Shown here one piece after another: positions 52,121-63,303 of a DNA stretch of 64,000 nt (position 1 is the first letter of the stretch; each line of letters starts with the position of its first letter). The stretch comes from Paludibacteraceae bacterium (GTDB lineage: Bacteria; Bacteroidota; Bacteroidia; Bacteroidales; Paludibacteraceae). The notes under the pieces are model-generated. The model did not search any database and had not been told where the DNA came from. It worked only from the letters and a program-made list of their open reading frames with translations. Location: the NCBI GenBank assembly GCA_017630395.1, contig JAGBVI010000051.1, forward strand, positions 1-64,000, read 5' to 3'. A program made the position numbers and the translations under genes.

Positions 52121-52489
52121 ATGTTGTTTGGTATGAAATTCAACCCCTTCTATATTTTTGTTTTGTTTACTCTCTTATCCATGTTTTCTTGCTCAATTGA
52201 TAAGGGAGAACCGGTTATTCCGGAAGATAAAATGGCAGAGATACTAACAGATTTTTACTTAACGCAGGCCACAGTGAATGATTATGTGTTGCCGAAAAAC
52301 GAAAATCGGGTGATGTATTATTGTGGAGTGTTGGCAAGACATGGAGTGACGGAGGCTGAGTTTGATTCTGCAGTTTCTTGGTACACCCAAAATTTTGATG
52401 TTTATGAAAAGGTGTATGATAAAGTGTTGTCTAACCTTGCCGTTGTCAAAGATTCTGTTGCAAAATCTATCAAAACTCAACCTCAATAG
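52121..52489 (+). CDS. DUF4296 lipoprotein
   Basis: A 122-residue lipoprotein (lipobox MFSC, Cys24 from the first Met; the Met at residue 5 is another start). The conserved core IPEDKMAEILTDFYLTQATV and FDSAVSWYTQNFDVYEKVYD is the DUF4296 pattern. Genes of this family sit directly after lspA across Bacteroidota, and here the start touches the lspA stop. Function unknown. Confidence 0.88.
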   Translation: MLFGMKFNPFYIFVLFTLLSMFSCSIDKGEPVIPEDKMAEILTDFYLTQATVNDYVLPKNENRVMYYCGVLARHGVTEAEFDSAVSWYTQNFDVYEKVYDKVLSNLAVVKDSVAKSIKTQPQ

Positions 52490-52498
52490 TGTTTTAGT

Positions 52499-52783
52499 AT
52501 GGTACGTTTAGCTTCACATAGAATCTATTTTGGTCCATCTTCATACACCGCCAATGGTGTGGTTGTTCTCGATGAAGAGGGAAGATTTGTTGAACTTTTT
52601 TCTCTGCAAGATTGCATCGTAGAACCTGCTAATACAGTTTTTTATGATGAAGATATTTTTCTTATGAGAAAAGGAGAATCACCCGAAAATGGAGATTTAC
52701 CTTTCTTGCCTCTCTTTGGCGATCCTGTTGATATTTTTCTTCATAAGGCATCTTTTGATAATTTTTCTTATAAGGGGATTTAG
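52499..52783 (+). CDS. small conserved protein, amidohydrolase-N-terminus-like
   Basis: A 94-residue protein following DUF4296 by 9 bp. The stretch ASHRIYFGPSSYTANGVVVLDEEGRFVELF resembles the N-terminal beta-sandwich of the amidohydrolases that often occupy this position in Bacteroidales, but the metal-binding barrel (HxH and onwards) is absent. It may be a shortened relic or an independent small protein. No signal peptide. Confidence 0.5.
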   Translation: MVRLASHRIYFGPSSYTANGVVVLDEEGRFVELFSLQDCIVEPANTVFYDEDIFLMRKGESPENGDLPFLPLFGDPVDIFLHKASFDNFSYKGI

Positions 52784-52839
52784 AGGCTAAGAAGTTGTTT
52801 TAAATTTTATTTTAAGCCTATTTGAGAGGGATTTTTAGG

Positions 52840-52860
52840 GGTGAGTTTTATAGATTCACC
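52840..52860. repeat. short quasi-palindromic repeat, copy 8 (best palindrome)
   Basis: GGTGAGTTTTATAGATTCACC: arms GGTGA and TCACC exact, with a pairing interior. The clearest hairpin of the family; 57 bp after the 94-codon gene. Confidence 0.55.
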
Positions 52861-52966
52861 ATTTAAGATTTAGAAATTCTAAATCGCAGGTTGATAAACT
52901 TTTAGGTGCTTTTTGATTTATTTCGGCAACAATAAATTTATAGAATTTACTTTAATTCTTAATACA

Positions 52967-54295
52967 ATGAAATACAAATTTACTACGATTCTATTGGGAT
53001 GTTTTTTCTCGACGCAACTATTTTCCATTGTCCCAAATCAACTTTTAACAAGAGGAGTTGTGGCAAAAACTTCCGATGGTGATAACTCTTATATCACAGA
53101 CGGACAACTCACCGGATGGAAGAATTCCAAAGCAAAGGATATTGCGATACAAATCTCCAATCCGGTAGATACACTTTTAATCACGTGGGAATCTATGGGA
53201 GACTTTGCTTGGGCTACAGATTTCACTACCGGCTGCTCTCACAATGGTACTCCTTTGAAGAACTTTAAAATTTTAACTTCTGCCAATTCAACGGATGGTA
53301 AAGATGGCGATTGGGAAGAGGTGGCTGTTGTTGAAAATAATCCGGTTATGTCTCGTGCTCTATCCATTCCTTTTTCCGGTAAATCTTGGTTTCGATTTGT
53401 CAGTGATGAGAGTGTAGGAGAGATATTGGAAATTGAAGCTTTTGACATTAGCAACGGTGGGAACGACACGTGGTTTTTCATGGGAACAAGTATTAGTCAG
53501 ATGGGAATGAAACAACAAGATACCGATACCACAGTGGCGGATTTGATTCATGCAAGATTTCCTAATTATACCCCGGCAATGCTTCGCGGAGGAATTGGGT
53601 GCATAAACAGTACAGAGGTGGTAGCCCGTTTGTCTGATTATCTGAAGTATGCAGGCAATGTTAAGTATTGGGCTATAGAGATGGGTACCAATGATGCTTG
53701 GGGAGGTGGCGATTGGAATGCCGAAACATTCAGAAAGAATATGCAAACAATTATTGATTCTGCCCAAGCTCGTGGAATCACGCCTGTTTTGGCGCGTATC
53801 ATTGCTACAGATCCGGACAAAGCAGGTTGGCAGGTTAATCCAAAATTCCTTCAAATCATCGATGATTTGACAGAAAAAAATAGTTTGCCACAAGGACCTG
53901 ATTTTTACTCCTATTTTGAGAGTCACCCCGAGTTGTTAGGCAGTGATGGCGTTCATCCCAATGGAAGTGCAGGTGGCGGACAAGCCATGCATCATCTGTG
54001 GGCAGAAGCATTAGCCCCGTTGTATGAGCAGAGCGGTTCTACCGGTGAAAACGATGTAAATATTAACCAACTCCCCAAAATCCGTATAGAGGGAAAAAGT
54101 ATATTTTTGTCGGACAACATCGATAAGGATTGTTTGTTGGAAATTATCTCGATGAATGGGGCAGTATTAGAATCTTGTAGAGTTGCGGAGCGAGAGAATG
54201 TTATAACTACTAATCTTGTTGGTGGTAACTACATTTTGGTGCTTAAAACCCCTGAAAAGGTTTTTAACACGAAGATATTTCTCCCTTTTGATTGA
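52967..54295 (+). CDS. secreted SGNH/GDSL esterase with type IX sorting domain
   Basis: A 442-residue exported esterase, probably a carbohydrate (acetyl) esterase. Start at 52967 (MKYKFTTILLGCFF, a signal peptide); an upstream in-frame ATG is out of place. After a beta-rich domain (about 25-165) comes the SGNH hydrolase: GTSISQMG (block I serine), RGGIGC, EMGTNDAW (block III Asn) and SDGVHPNG (catalytic Asp-His). Residues about 370-442 form a type IX secretion sorting domain (KIRIEGKSIFL..LLEIISMNGAVL..NYILVLK). Confidence 0.88.
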   Translation: MKYKFTTILLGCFFSTQLFSIVPNQLLTRGVVAKTSDGDNSYITDGQLTGWKNSKAKDIAIQISNPVDTLLITWESMGDFAWATDFTTGCSHNGTPLKNFKILTSANSTDGKDGDWEEVAVVENNPVMSRALSIPFSGKSWFRFVSDESVGEILEIEAFDISNGGNDTWFFMGTSISQMGMKQQDTDTTVADLIHARFPNYTPAMLRGGIGCINSTEVVARLSDYLKYAGNVKYWAIEMGTNDAWGGGDWNAETFRKNMQTIIDSAQARGITPVLARIIATDPDKAGWQVNPKFLQIIDDLTEKNSLPQGPDFYSYFESHPELLGSDGVHPNGSAGGGQAMHHLWAEALAPLYEQSGSTGENDVNINQLPKIRIEGKSIFLSDNIDKDCLLEIISMNGAVLESCRVAERENVITTNLVGGNYILVLKTPEKVFNTKIFLPFD

Positions 54296-54322
54296 GGCGT
54301 TCTATGCTTTAAAAAATATCAA

Positions 54323-54364
54323 ATAGGAAGTTGACTTTCTACAAAAGAGAGGTCAACTTCCTAT
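54323..54364. terminator. bidirectional terminator after the SGNH esterase
   Basis: A perfect 13-bp stem, ATAGGAAGTTGAC (54323-54335) and GTCAACTTCCTAT (54352-54364), between converging genes. T-rich sequence follows on the minus strand (TTGATATTTTTT). Confidence 0.85.
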
Positions 54365-54372
54365 GTTTAAAT

Positions 54373-54816
54373 TTATTCGTTTTCTGATTCTTTCTTTTTC
54401 TTGAATTCTTTGTATTCTTCATCAGTTCGAATATGGTAAGCTACCCCTTTAACTTTAACGTCTTTAGTTACTACTGTTAAAAATACCAATGGCACGCGAA
54501 CTCTATGGTAATCAAGAGTCGCATCTAATAGCCCATCTGCGTTTGGGTAACTTTTTAATGCATTTTTCGTAGCTCTGCTTTTTAGCCATTTATCTCTTGC
54601 CCATCCAAATGGAATAAACAATAGCCAAAGACGAGCCCCTCCTGCATTCCCTTCTGCCTCTCCTAAGATTTCAATTCTATCTTTATCTAACATCATAAGT
54701 GATGTTGAATTGGGGATAGGATTTACATCCAATGTTACGCATGAAGTTAGAATACTCAAAGAGAGTATGAAACATAAGATTTTCTTAATGTAAAATTTAT
54801 TTCTCTTTCTATTCAT
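54373..54816 (-). CDS. lipoprotein of unknown function
   Basis: A 147-residue lipoprotein (lipobox ILTSC, Cys26). It has MMLDKDRIEILGEAEGNAGGARLWLLF, then ATKNALKSYPNADGLLDATLDYHR and VKGVAYHIRTDEEY near the end, a pattern of a small Bacteroidota family without known role; the AL..YP..DGLLD..LD stretch recalls DUF6567-like proteins. It lies 16 bp after the lipocalin-like gene and shares its transcript. Confidence 0.65.
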   Translation of the reverse strand: MNRKRNKFYIKKILCFILSLSILTSCVTLDVNPIPNSTSLMMLDKDRIEILGEAEGNAGGARLWLLFIPFGWARDKWLKSRATKNALKSYPNADGLLDATLDYHRVRVPLVFLTVVTKDVKVKGVAYHIRTDEEYKEFKKKKESENE

Positions 54817-54832
54817 TTTATTGTCCTATTTT

Positions 54833-55336
54833 TTAAAAAGAATATGCTTCCCATTCTTCATAAAATTTTCCATCAGTTTCCATTTCTGCCCAGTACCATT
54901 CCAATCTTAATTCGGATGTTGTCAATTCAATTATAGTAACTGCCTCAATATCATCGTCTTGGTTATCATTATATATCAAATTAATTTTGTTCTTATCACT
55001 TGTCCATTTCCCGGTTGAACCTTTTTCCCAATTATACTCTCCAGAATCAGAATCAATGTCATACTTGTACGTATACTTGTACATTGAGAAAGTTCCGTCT
55101 GCGTTGAATTGGATTCTAAAATCCTCTTCTTGTTCTCTACCTTCTTCTACAAGTTTCCCATCTTCTAATTCCTTGTAATATACATATTCACTTTGCCATA
55201 ATCCTGTCAAATTACTGATTGAAATTTCGTCGTTAGTGGAATCGTAATCTTCATCTTCTTCATCTGAGCAGGCTGTGAAATTTAAAGTACCGAATAGCAA
55301 CATGGCTATCACCCATAACAAATTTGTTTTTTTCAT
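54833..55336 (-). CDS. lipocalin-like lipoprotein
   Basis: A 167-residue lipoprotein (lipobox FTAC, Cys23) followed by an acidic linker. From about 45 onward it matches the pattern of Bacteroidota lipocalin-like domains: LTGLWQSEYVYYKELEDGK, FRIQFNADGTFSMYKY, TGKWTSDKNKINLIYND, VTIIELTTSELRLEWYW. It is predicted to be a single beta-barrel that binds a small hydrophobic ligand, which is unknown. First gene of a two-gene leftward unit. A run of eight C lies 160 bp upstream. Confidence 0.72.
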   Translation of the reverse strand: MKKTNLLWVIAMLLFGTLNFTACSDEEDEDYDSTNDEISISNLTGLWQSEYVYYKELEDGKLVEEGREQEEDFRIQFNADGTFSMYKYTYKYDIDSDSGEYNWEKGSTGKWTSDKNKINLIYNDNQDDDIEAVTIIELTTSELRLEWYWAEMETDGKFYEEWEAYSF

Positions 55337-55843
55337 TTTAAATTGTTTTAATAGTTAATAAATATTTATTTTTATCTCTATATTTCGACAGTTTTTTAGT
55401 CAACCTCTTAAGTCTTATTTTGCAAGAAATAATTTTAATTTTCTGCGAAAATATCTCATTATTTCTAAAAATTTTAAATACGATACCTCTAATTTACCCC
55501 CCCCGTTTTATTGATTATTATCAATAGTTTAATTTTAATTATAGCCATTCAATACCTTTTATATCAACCCAACGAACTCAATTTCCATAAATCAAGTGTC
55601 GATGATTTTGGAAGATATTTTGTTTAGGTTCTTTTTATCAACAGAGGAGTGAAGTGAGCGTTGCAACGGAATGAATAGAGGCAAGATAAGTAAAATTAAT
55701 TCCAATACATCCGAAACATAATTTATGATTTGAAAGTAGGAAATCGTAATTAAAAAAGTTGCTTTAAACTACTCTTAATATTCGTTAGCTTTGAATATCG
55801 TTTTGCCCTAAAATATTTTTTCTCTATAGAATTTGTTTCAACT
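55337..55843. other. AT-rich gap upstream of gyrB
   Basis: About 500 bp between divergent genes with no credible coding frame. The only notable item is C8 (55497-55504) in otherwise AT-rich DNA, upstream of the lipocalin-like lipoprotein. No leftward TAnnTTTG box was found. Confidence 0.4.
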
Positions 55844-57853
<2,010 letters not shown>

Positions 57854-57890
57854 TGAATAGATAATACCAATTAGGTGTCTTTAATTATGT

Positions 57891-57940
57891 GAGGGTGTAT
57901 CTCAACTTTATAGTTTTGATGCACCCTCATTGATTTTTTG
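57891..57940 (+). terminator. gyrB terminator
   Basis: GAGGGTGTATC (57891-57901) pairs with GATGCACCCTC (57918-57928), then ATTGATTTTTT. The same arm as the terminators at 3273 and 25282. Confidence 0.8.
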
Positions 57941-58214
57941 AATGGATCTAATTTCATCTCCGCACAACATGTGAACAGATGATTAAATAAAACTGATTTC
58001 TAAGAATTTTTATTTTACAAAGTTAGTCACACGGATAACTTTTGTGAACCTAACAATCTTTTGTAATTATTGAGCTATACATTTTTTACAATCTATAAAT
58101 TGACTGGATTGAGAATACTTACAATCCAAAAATAACCCATTATAAGGTGCTTTATTTAGTTGGTCTCCATTTAATTAAAAACACCTATGAGTGAATTTCT
58201 CTTCTTCTGTCATA

Positions 58215-58518
58215 GGATTACTCAGTGATGAATTGGCAGCGCACTATCCCAATAAGCTAGCTAATGCATTCCTCGATTGGTTTACTTACAGCGACAACAC
58301 CATTGATGGGCAGGGTCGTAAATAAGGCTTATTCTTTGTTTGAAAGCTGAATGCTGAATCGTTTGGAGCCGGGTAGTATAAAGTGCTTGCAGCAGATACA
58401 CGCCTACCTCTTTTGTGGATTGTATGAGTTTGCAGGGCAGATTCGTACTCAAATATCAGTAAAGGAGGGTTTACTTTTGCTAATGCGTTGCATTTTTCAG
58501 CTTACCACTTCTCATAAG
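58215..58518 (+). pseudogene. broken Fic-family AMP-transferase gene
   Basis: Remnant of the N-terminal part of a Fic protein. Frame 1 reads AAHYPNKLANAFLDWFTYSD with NTIDGQG and hits a stop at about 58323. A second frame gives KAYSLFES, a stop, then RLEPGSIKCLQQIHAYLF and LYEFAGQIRTQ. After a one-base loss a third frame gives NISKGGFTFANALHFSAYHF and a stop. The catalytic HPFxxGNGR region is missing. The gap 57941-58214 has nothing I can support. Confidence 0.75.
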
Positions 58519-58545
58519 AAATTGTGCTCTTTGCAAATTTCTCTA

Positions 58546-61500
58546 TCATCTCTCTTTCTGCGATGGGGTATGACCAAAATATTCTTTGTATTTTCTCGTA
58601 AAATAGGATGGGTCGTTGAACCCTACCATGTAGCATATATCGCTGATGGAATAGTCGTTATTCGGCTTTTGTAATATCTCTTTTGCTTTTTTTAGTCGGT
58701 ATTCTGTCAGTAATATGATTGGTGATTGAGAGGTTAGCGTGCGTAGTTTCCGGTTTAATGTCGATTGACTGACGTTCATTTTTTGTGCCAATAATTCCAC
58801 TGATACTTGGCTCTCTGTATAACACTCTTCCAACACCTCCATGAAGTGAGCTACAAATGGATTTACCTCCTCACTAATTACTTCATCCTTAATTTGGTTG
58901 GCTTGGAATTGTTCTATATACTTTCTTTGCTGTTCTTGTCGAACGCTTAGTATGTTGGATAGTTTTATCAGTAGCTCCTTTTTATTGAATGGCTTGGTTA
59001 TATAATCTATCGCTCCATGCAAGTAGCCGGATAGTCTCCTGTTCTCTTCGGTGCATGCCGAAACAAACAGAATCGGGATATGATTGAATTGTGGATCTTT
59101 ATGCAAGATGCTGCACATTTCTATGCCATCCATTTCTGGCATCTCTATGTCGCTTATTATTATGTCCGGCATATTCTTTTGCGCAATTTCAATTGCTTCT
59201 TTCCCATTACTTGCTGTAATTACAGTGGTGTACTGACTTATCATGTATGAGATGTTCTCCCTGATTAGTATGTCATCATCTACCACCAATATTACGTTGC
59301 CATCAAATATGCTTGCATCTAATTGTATATCCACCGGCAGAGTTAGATTGTTTCTTGTTTCGTTGGTTTCAAACATCAACTCTTCTTCTGATATTGGAAG
59401 TGAAATGATGATGGTTGTTCCTACATCTTTTTTACTTTCAATCTCCATCTTGCAATTATTCTTCAGCAAGTATTCTCTGCACAGATTGATTCCTATTCCA
59501 TATCCTTTCTCCTTTCTGGTACCCATGGTAGATAGGTTTTTCTCACCATTGAGTATGCTTTGTATTTGGTTGGAAGTCATTCCCACTCCTGAATCTTTGA
59601 TTGTTAGTAGAATAGAATTGTTGTTTTGTTCTCCGATAACCTCAATATCTCCTCCTTCAGGAGTGAATTTAATGGCATTGACCAGCAAATTTCTTAGCAC
59701 GGTCTCTATCATCCTTGCATCTACGTATGCATAGTTTCTCAAACTGAATTGAAGCTTCAGATTCAAATTCTTTCCGTTAACCAACGACAATATCAATTGA
59801 ATGATGTTATTGGTGCAGAGTTCCAAATTGGTATTTTGTGGTTTGAATGCAATCTCTTTAACGTCAGAGCGTGCCCAATTTAGTAGTTTTATCATTTCTG
59901 ATTGAAGTGCGACAGCAGATTCATGCACTTTTTCGATTGTTTGACGGTCGTCATTTTTTTCTTTTTGCAGCCATGTATTCAACGCTCCCACAATCGCAAA
60001 CATTGGATTTTTAAGGTCGTGCGCAATTACAGAAAGCAGCCTGTTCTTTTCTCCCAATGCCTCTTTCAGCTCCCATGTACGCTCTTCAACAACATACTCC
60101 AATTCTCTCTTTTTTCTGAGCAGATGGCGGAAGCGGAAATAGAAAAATAAACTAATCAGTGCAATTGCCAAGAAAGCCATAATCGTGTAGAAATACCAAC
60201 TTTCCCACCATGGTGGCAGTACAACAATTTCTAACGAAATCTGTTTGGATTTTTCCGGATTAGTACGGAAGGTCTCAACAACTAATTGGTATTTCCCTGT
60301 TGGCATATAGTTGATGGTAATCTCTCTTTTGCCATTCATATCTACCCATTTGTTATTGAAACCGATGATTTTATATCGACATTGTATCTTTTCAGACTGT
60401 GATAAATCCAATAGATTAATACCGATTTTTATGTCGGTTTCATCGTAATTTAGTTCAATTTTTGAATGATTGCTTAAATTCCCCTTTTCTAAAACCGATT
60501 TGTCATAGGGTTTGATTTTTTTCTGATTGATGTATAATTCTGAAAAATCAAAATTGTCTATCTCACTCTCTTTAAAGATATTTTCCGGTTTAAATTTAAA
60601 GAATCCGCTATTGGTTCCAAAATAGATGTTTCCCTTCGAGTCTTTGTAGCCGGAGCGACAGAAAAAGTAATATTTCGATATGTCTTTGATATCCAGATGT
60701 ACCTTTTGGTATTTTTTGTTTTCGTAATCAATTGAGATGATTCCATCGATACTTGCAGCCCATATTGTTCCATTATTATCGAACCTTATGATTCTGTAGA
60801 TAGAATTTGGGATGAAATTAAGGGTGTCCGGAGCTCCTCCTTCTGCAGGGAATCTATAGATACCATAGTTGGTGGCAATGAAGAGGTTACCCTCTTTGTC
60901 GCAAATTCCATCTTCGATGGATAGTGGTCTGTGCGACTTTGATGCGCTGAAGTCCGGCAACATTGCTTTTATTTCGTTTTTATTCAATTTCCATAAAGTG
61001 TTGGTTGTGACTACCCATTTGGTGTCGTTTTTTCCATCTATGACGTTAAAAATCCATTTGTTGGGATATGCAGAGAGGGAGTCATCTTTCAGCTCCGGAA
61101 TGTGCCATTTCCCGTTGTGATGCCTGACGTATAAACCATCACCTGCAGAACATGCAAAATAGTTGCCTTGGTCATCTTTATGTATATTAAAATAGCAATT
61201 TACCGGTTGTTCGATTCCATCGAAAATTTCTTCTCTCGTTGTTCCGGTTTCCGGGTTGATCTTAAAAATGCCTCCTCCCCAAGTTGCAACTACAATCTCA
61301 TTTTTGTCGTAGCAAATTCCCAAAATATTGTTGTTGGCAAATTTGTAATGTTTAATGATTTTGCATTGTTCATCAACCGCAAAAACACCGTTTCCATCCG
61401 TTGCAACCCAAATTTTTCCTTTGTCATCTTCTGTAAATGAAGTGCATGGGAAAGAGGGGAAACCACAATCTGATGAGAAAATCATTTCGTTGTTTGTTGA

Positions 61501-62490
61501 ATTCTTCAGTCTCCAAATTCCTCCATTTTGCGTACCTACCCAAATATTGCCTCTTCTGTCTTCTAGCATGGCATAGATCTTGTCCATTCTTTCTGCCTCT
61601 GCATTGAGAGGTATGATTTTTTCAAATTTTCCGCTCTTCAATCCTTCAAAGGTGGTTCTCCACAATCCATCGCCATCGGTTCCAAACCAGATGTTGTTGT
61701 CTCTATCCTCGATGAGTTGGCAGATATTACTGAATGGAAGGTATATGACGGAAGGTTCATTCAACTCTTTATCCTTATTGTCAAATATCCATAGCTCATT
61801 TGATAATAGGGTGACAATTAGTTTTTTGTTCTTCAATTCTCTCATCCCGGTAACAAATGCCATCCCTTGTCCCTTTTTTGAAAATTCTTTTATTTTTTTT
61901 CCGCTTTTTTCGTAAACAGAGACGTTGTTATAAGTAGTTCCAATCCAAAAACGATCATACTCATCGATATGCATTGCTCTTACAACACTTTGGATGGAGT
62001 CATATGCTGCAAAATTGGTATTATACTCTTCCTTCTCTTTGTCATAAATGTAGATACCGCTTCCGGTCATCAGATACTCCCATTTCTCATTCTTATAAAT
62101 ACCCCCTATTTCTTTGTAATAGTTTTCTTCGAAATCCTTTGGTTTGATGTCGTAAAACTCATCTTTTTCTATGTCGTACTCCATCAGCATCCCATTGTAA
62201 CCACATATCATGATTTTGTTGTTATGCACATATTTTACACCGTGAAAATCATTTCTAATAAGTTTGGGGTACTCTTTTTTTTGGTAATGCTTAAATCGTT
62301 TCCCGTCAAACCGTTCCAACCCAAAATCTGTCGCCATCCAAATGTATCCTAATGAATCTTGTGTGATGGAGGTAATACGATTAGAGATCATTCCATCCTC
62401 TGTGGTGTAGTGATCAAAGTGTGCATACCTTTCGCTCAACAATGGGCGAAATAAGAGAAGCAATATTATAGATATCCAAAATTTATTCAT
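58546..62490 (-). CDS. hybrid two-component system sensor/regulator (HTCS)
   Basis: A one-protein signalling system of 1314 residues. An N-terminal signal sequence is followed by about 14 two-component-regulator propeller repeats (about 25-690; motifs such as SLGYIWMATDFGLERFDG and RGNIWVGTQNGGIWRL), a Y_Y_Y domain (about 690-755) and one membrane helix (about 765-788). Then come the histidine kinase (SVIAHDLKNP, His824; HATPase with NAIKF and DSGVGM), a receiver (VVDDD; phospho-Asp near 1114) and an AraC-type DNA-binding domain (about 1215-1312). Such proteins sense glycan fragments and switch on polysaccharide-use loci, but no susCD genes are adjacent. Confidence 0.95.
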   Translation of the reverse strand: MNKFWISIILLLLFRPLLSERYAHFDHYTTEDGMISNRITSITQDSLGYIWMATDFGLERFDGKRFKHYQKKEYPKLIRNDFHGVKYVHNNKIMICGYNGMLMEYDIEKDEFYDIKPKDFEENYYKEIGGIYKNEKWEYLMTGSGIYIYDKEKEEYNTNFAAYDSIQSVVRAMHIDEYDRFWIGTTYNNVSVYEKSGKKIKEFSKKGQGMAFVTGMRELKNKKLIVTLLSNELWIFDNKDKELNEPSVIYLPFSNICQLIEDRDNNIWFGTDGDGLWRTTFEGLKSGKFEKIIPLNAEAERMDKIYAMLEDRRGNIWVGTQNGGIWRLKNSTNNEMIFSSDCGFPSFPCTSFTEDDKGKIWVATDGNGVFAVDEQCKIIKHYKFANNNILGICYDKNEIVVATWGGGIFKINPETGTTREEIFDGIEQPVNCYFNIHKDDQGNYFACSAGDGLYVRHHNGKWHIPELKDDSLSAYPNKWIFNVIDGKNDTKWVVTTNTLWKLNKNEIKAMLPDFSASKSHRPLSIEDGICDKEGNLFIATNYGIYRFPAEGGAPDTLNFIPNSIYRIIRFDNNGTIWAASIDGIISIDYENKKYQKVHLDIKDISKYYFFCRSGYKDSKGNIYFGTNSGFFKFKPENIFKESEIDNFDFSELYINQKKIKPYDKSVLEKGNLSNHSKIELNYDETDIKIGINLLDLSQSEKIQCRYKIIGFNNKWVDMNGKREITINYMPTGKYQLVVETFRTNPEKSKQISLEIVVLPPWWESWYFYTIMAFLAIALISLFFYFRFRHLLRKKRELEYVVEERTWELKEALGEKNRLLSVIAHDLKNPMFAIVGALNTWLQKEKNDDRQTIEKVHESAVALQSEMIKLLNWARSDVKEIAFKPQNTNLELCTNNIIQLILSLVNGKNLNLKLQFSLRNYAYVDARMIETVLRNLLVNAIKFTPEGGDIEVIGEQNNNSILLTIKDSGVGMTSNQIQSILNGEKNLSTMGTRKEKGYGIGINLCREYLLKNNCKMEIESKKDVGTTIIISLPISEEELMFETNETRNNLTLPVDIQLDASIFDGNVILVVDDDILIRENISYMISQYTTVITASNGKEAIEIAQKNMPDIIISDIEMPEMDGIEMCSILHKDPQFNHIPILFVSACTEENRRLSGYLHGAIDYITKPFNKKELLIKLSNILSVRQEQQRKYIEQFQANQIKDEVISEEVNPFVAHFMEVLEECYTESQVSVELLAQKMNVSQSTLNRKLRTLTSQSPIILLTEYRLKKAKEILQKPNNDYSISDICYMVGFNDPSYFTRKYKEYFGHTPSQKER

Positions 62491-62561
62491 TACTCGGCTA
62501 AGGTAATGAATTTTAGATATTTTCTTCTTTATTTTCCCAAAAAATTGAATTTATTGACGTT

Positions 62562-63281
62562 TTATTTTTTTCTTCTTATTTCTGCTAAATAGTCGTAATG
62601 TTCTCCATCTTTCACTATTTTGACGATGAAATCGTGTTTTATTGCTTCTTCTTGTAGTTTTTCTGCATCTATGTACAACCACGGAAATTTTTCTCCCAAG
62701 ATGTTTTTATATTGCATTTGAAAACTTATTTCCCCATAGTAATTTTCATCGTTGGGTAATTCGATGATTCCCTCTTCGTCTTCGTATAAGTAACATAAAT
62801 CAGACGAATCGAGATATACGCACCCATCAGGGGTAAGAATTTTATCCAAATGTCTGAAAAAGTGGGGCAAATTTGCCATATTTCCCACGATTCCTATCCC
62901 ATTCATCAGCATCAATATGGTCTCAAATTTTTCCTCTATCTCCCAAAAATCAATAAGTCTGGCATCTTTTATTCCTCTTTTCACCATCGTTTCTACGCAG
63001 AGTGGCGAGATGTCTATGGCAGTTACACTTTTGTTCATCTCCTGTAATACTAAAGAGTGACACCCTGCGCAAGCTCCTACATCCAAGATTTTTCCTCTGG
63101 CCAGTTCTAGTGCCTTTTGTTCCAATGCCGGCATCTGATTATATTGTCGGAATAACATTTGTACCGGCATTTCATCGTCATCAAACATTGGCGAATAAAT
63201 AACAATTCGCTCTTTCCCTTTTTCTCCTTTGGCAAAATATTCTGCCACTGCATGACCCATTGGGTCTTTCTCTTTTTTCAT
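62562..63281 (-). CDS. class I SAM-dependent methyltransferase
   Basis: A 239-residue methyltransferase. The SAM-binding core is KILDVGACAGCHSLVLQEM (about 65-83), followed by VTAIDISPLCVETM (about 88-101) and a motif-IV-like LMLMNGIGIVGNMANLPHFF. The C-terminal region is acidic with DSSDLCYLYEDEEG. The substrate is not recognisable. It is 22 bp downstream of the nuclease-domain gene on the same strand and may be co-transcribed. Confidence 0.85.
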   Translation of the reverse strand: MKKEKDPMGHAVAEYFAKGEKGKERIVIYSPMFDDDEMPVQMLFRQYNQMPALEQKALELARGKILDVGACAGCHSLVLQEMNKSVTAIDISPLCVETMVKRGIKDARLIDFWEIEEKFETILMLMNGIGIVGNMANLPHFFRHLDKILTPDGCVYLDSSDLCYLYEDEEGIIELPNDENYYGEISFQMQYKNILGEKFPWLYIDAEKLQEEAIKHDFIVKIVKDGEHYDYLAEIRRKK

Positions 63282-63303
63282 ACTGTATGATTGTAGTTTC
63301 TCT

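Noticed and set aside
53180-53190. Other CACGTG cores (such as near 53182 and 21325) as parS
   Set aside because: The flanks do not match the 16-bp consensus and they lie inside coding sequence.
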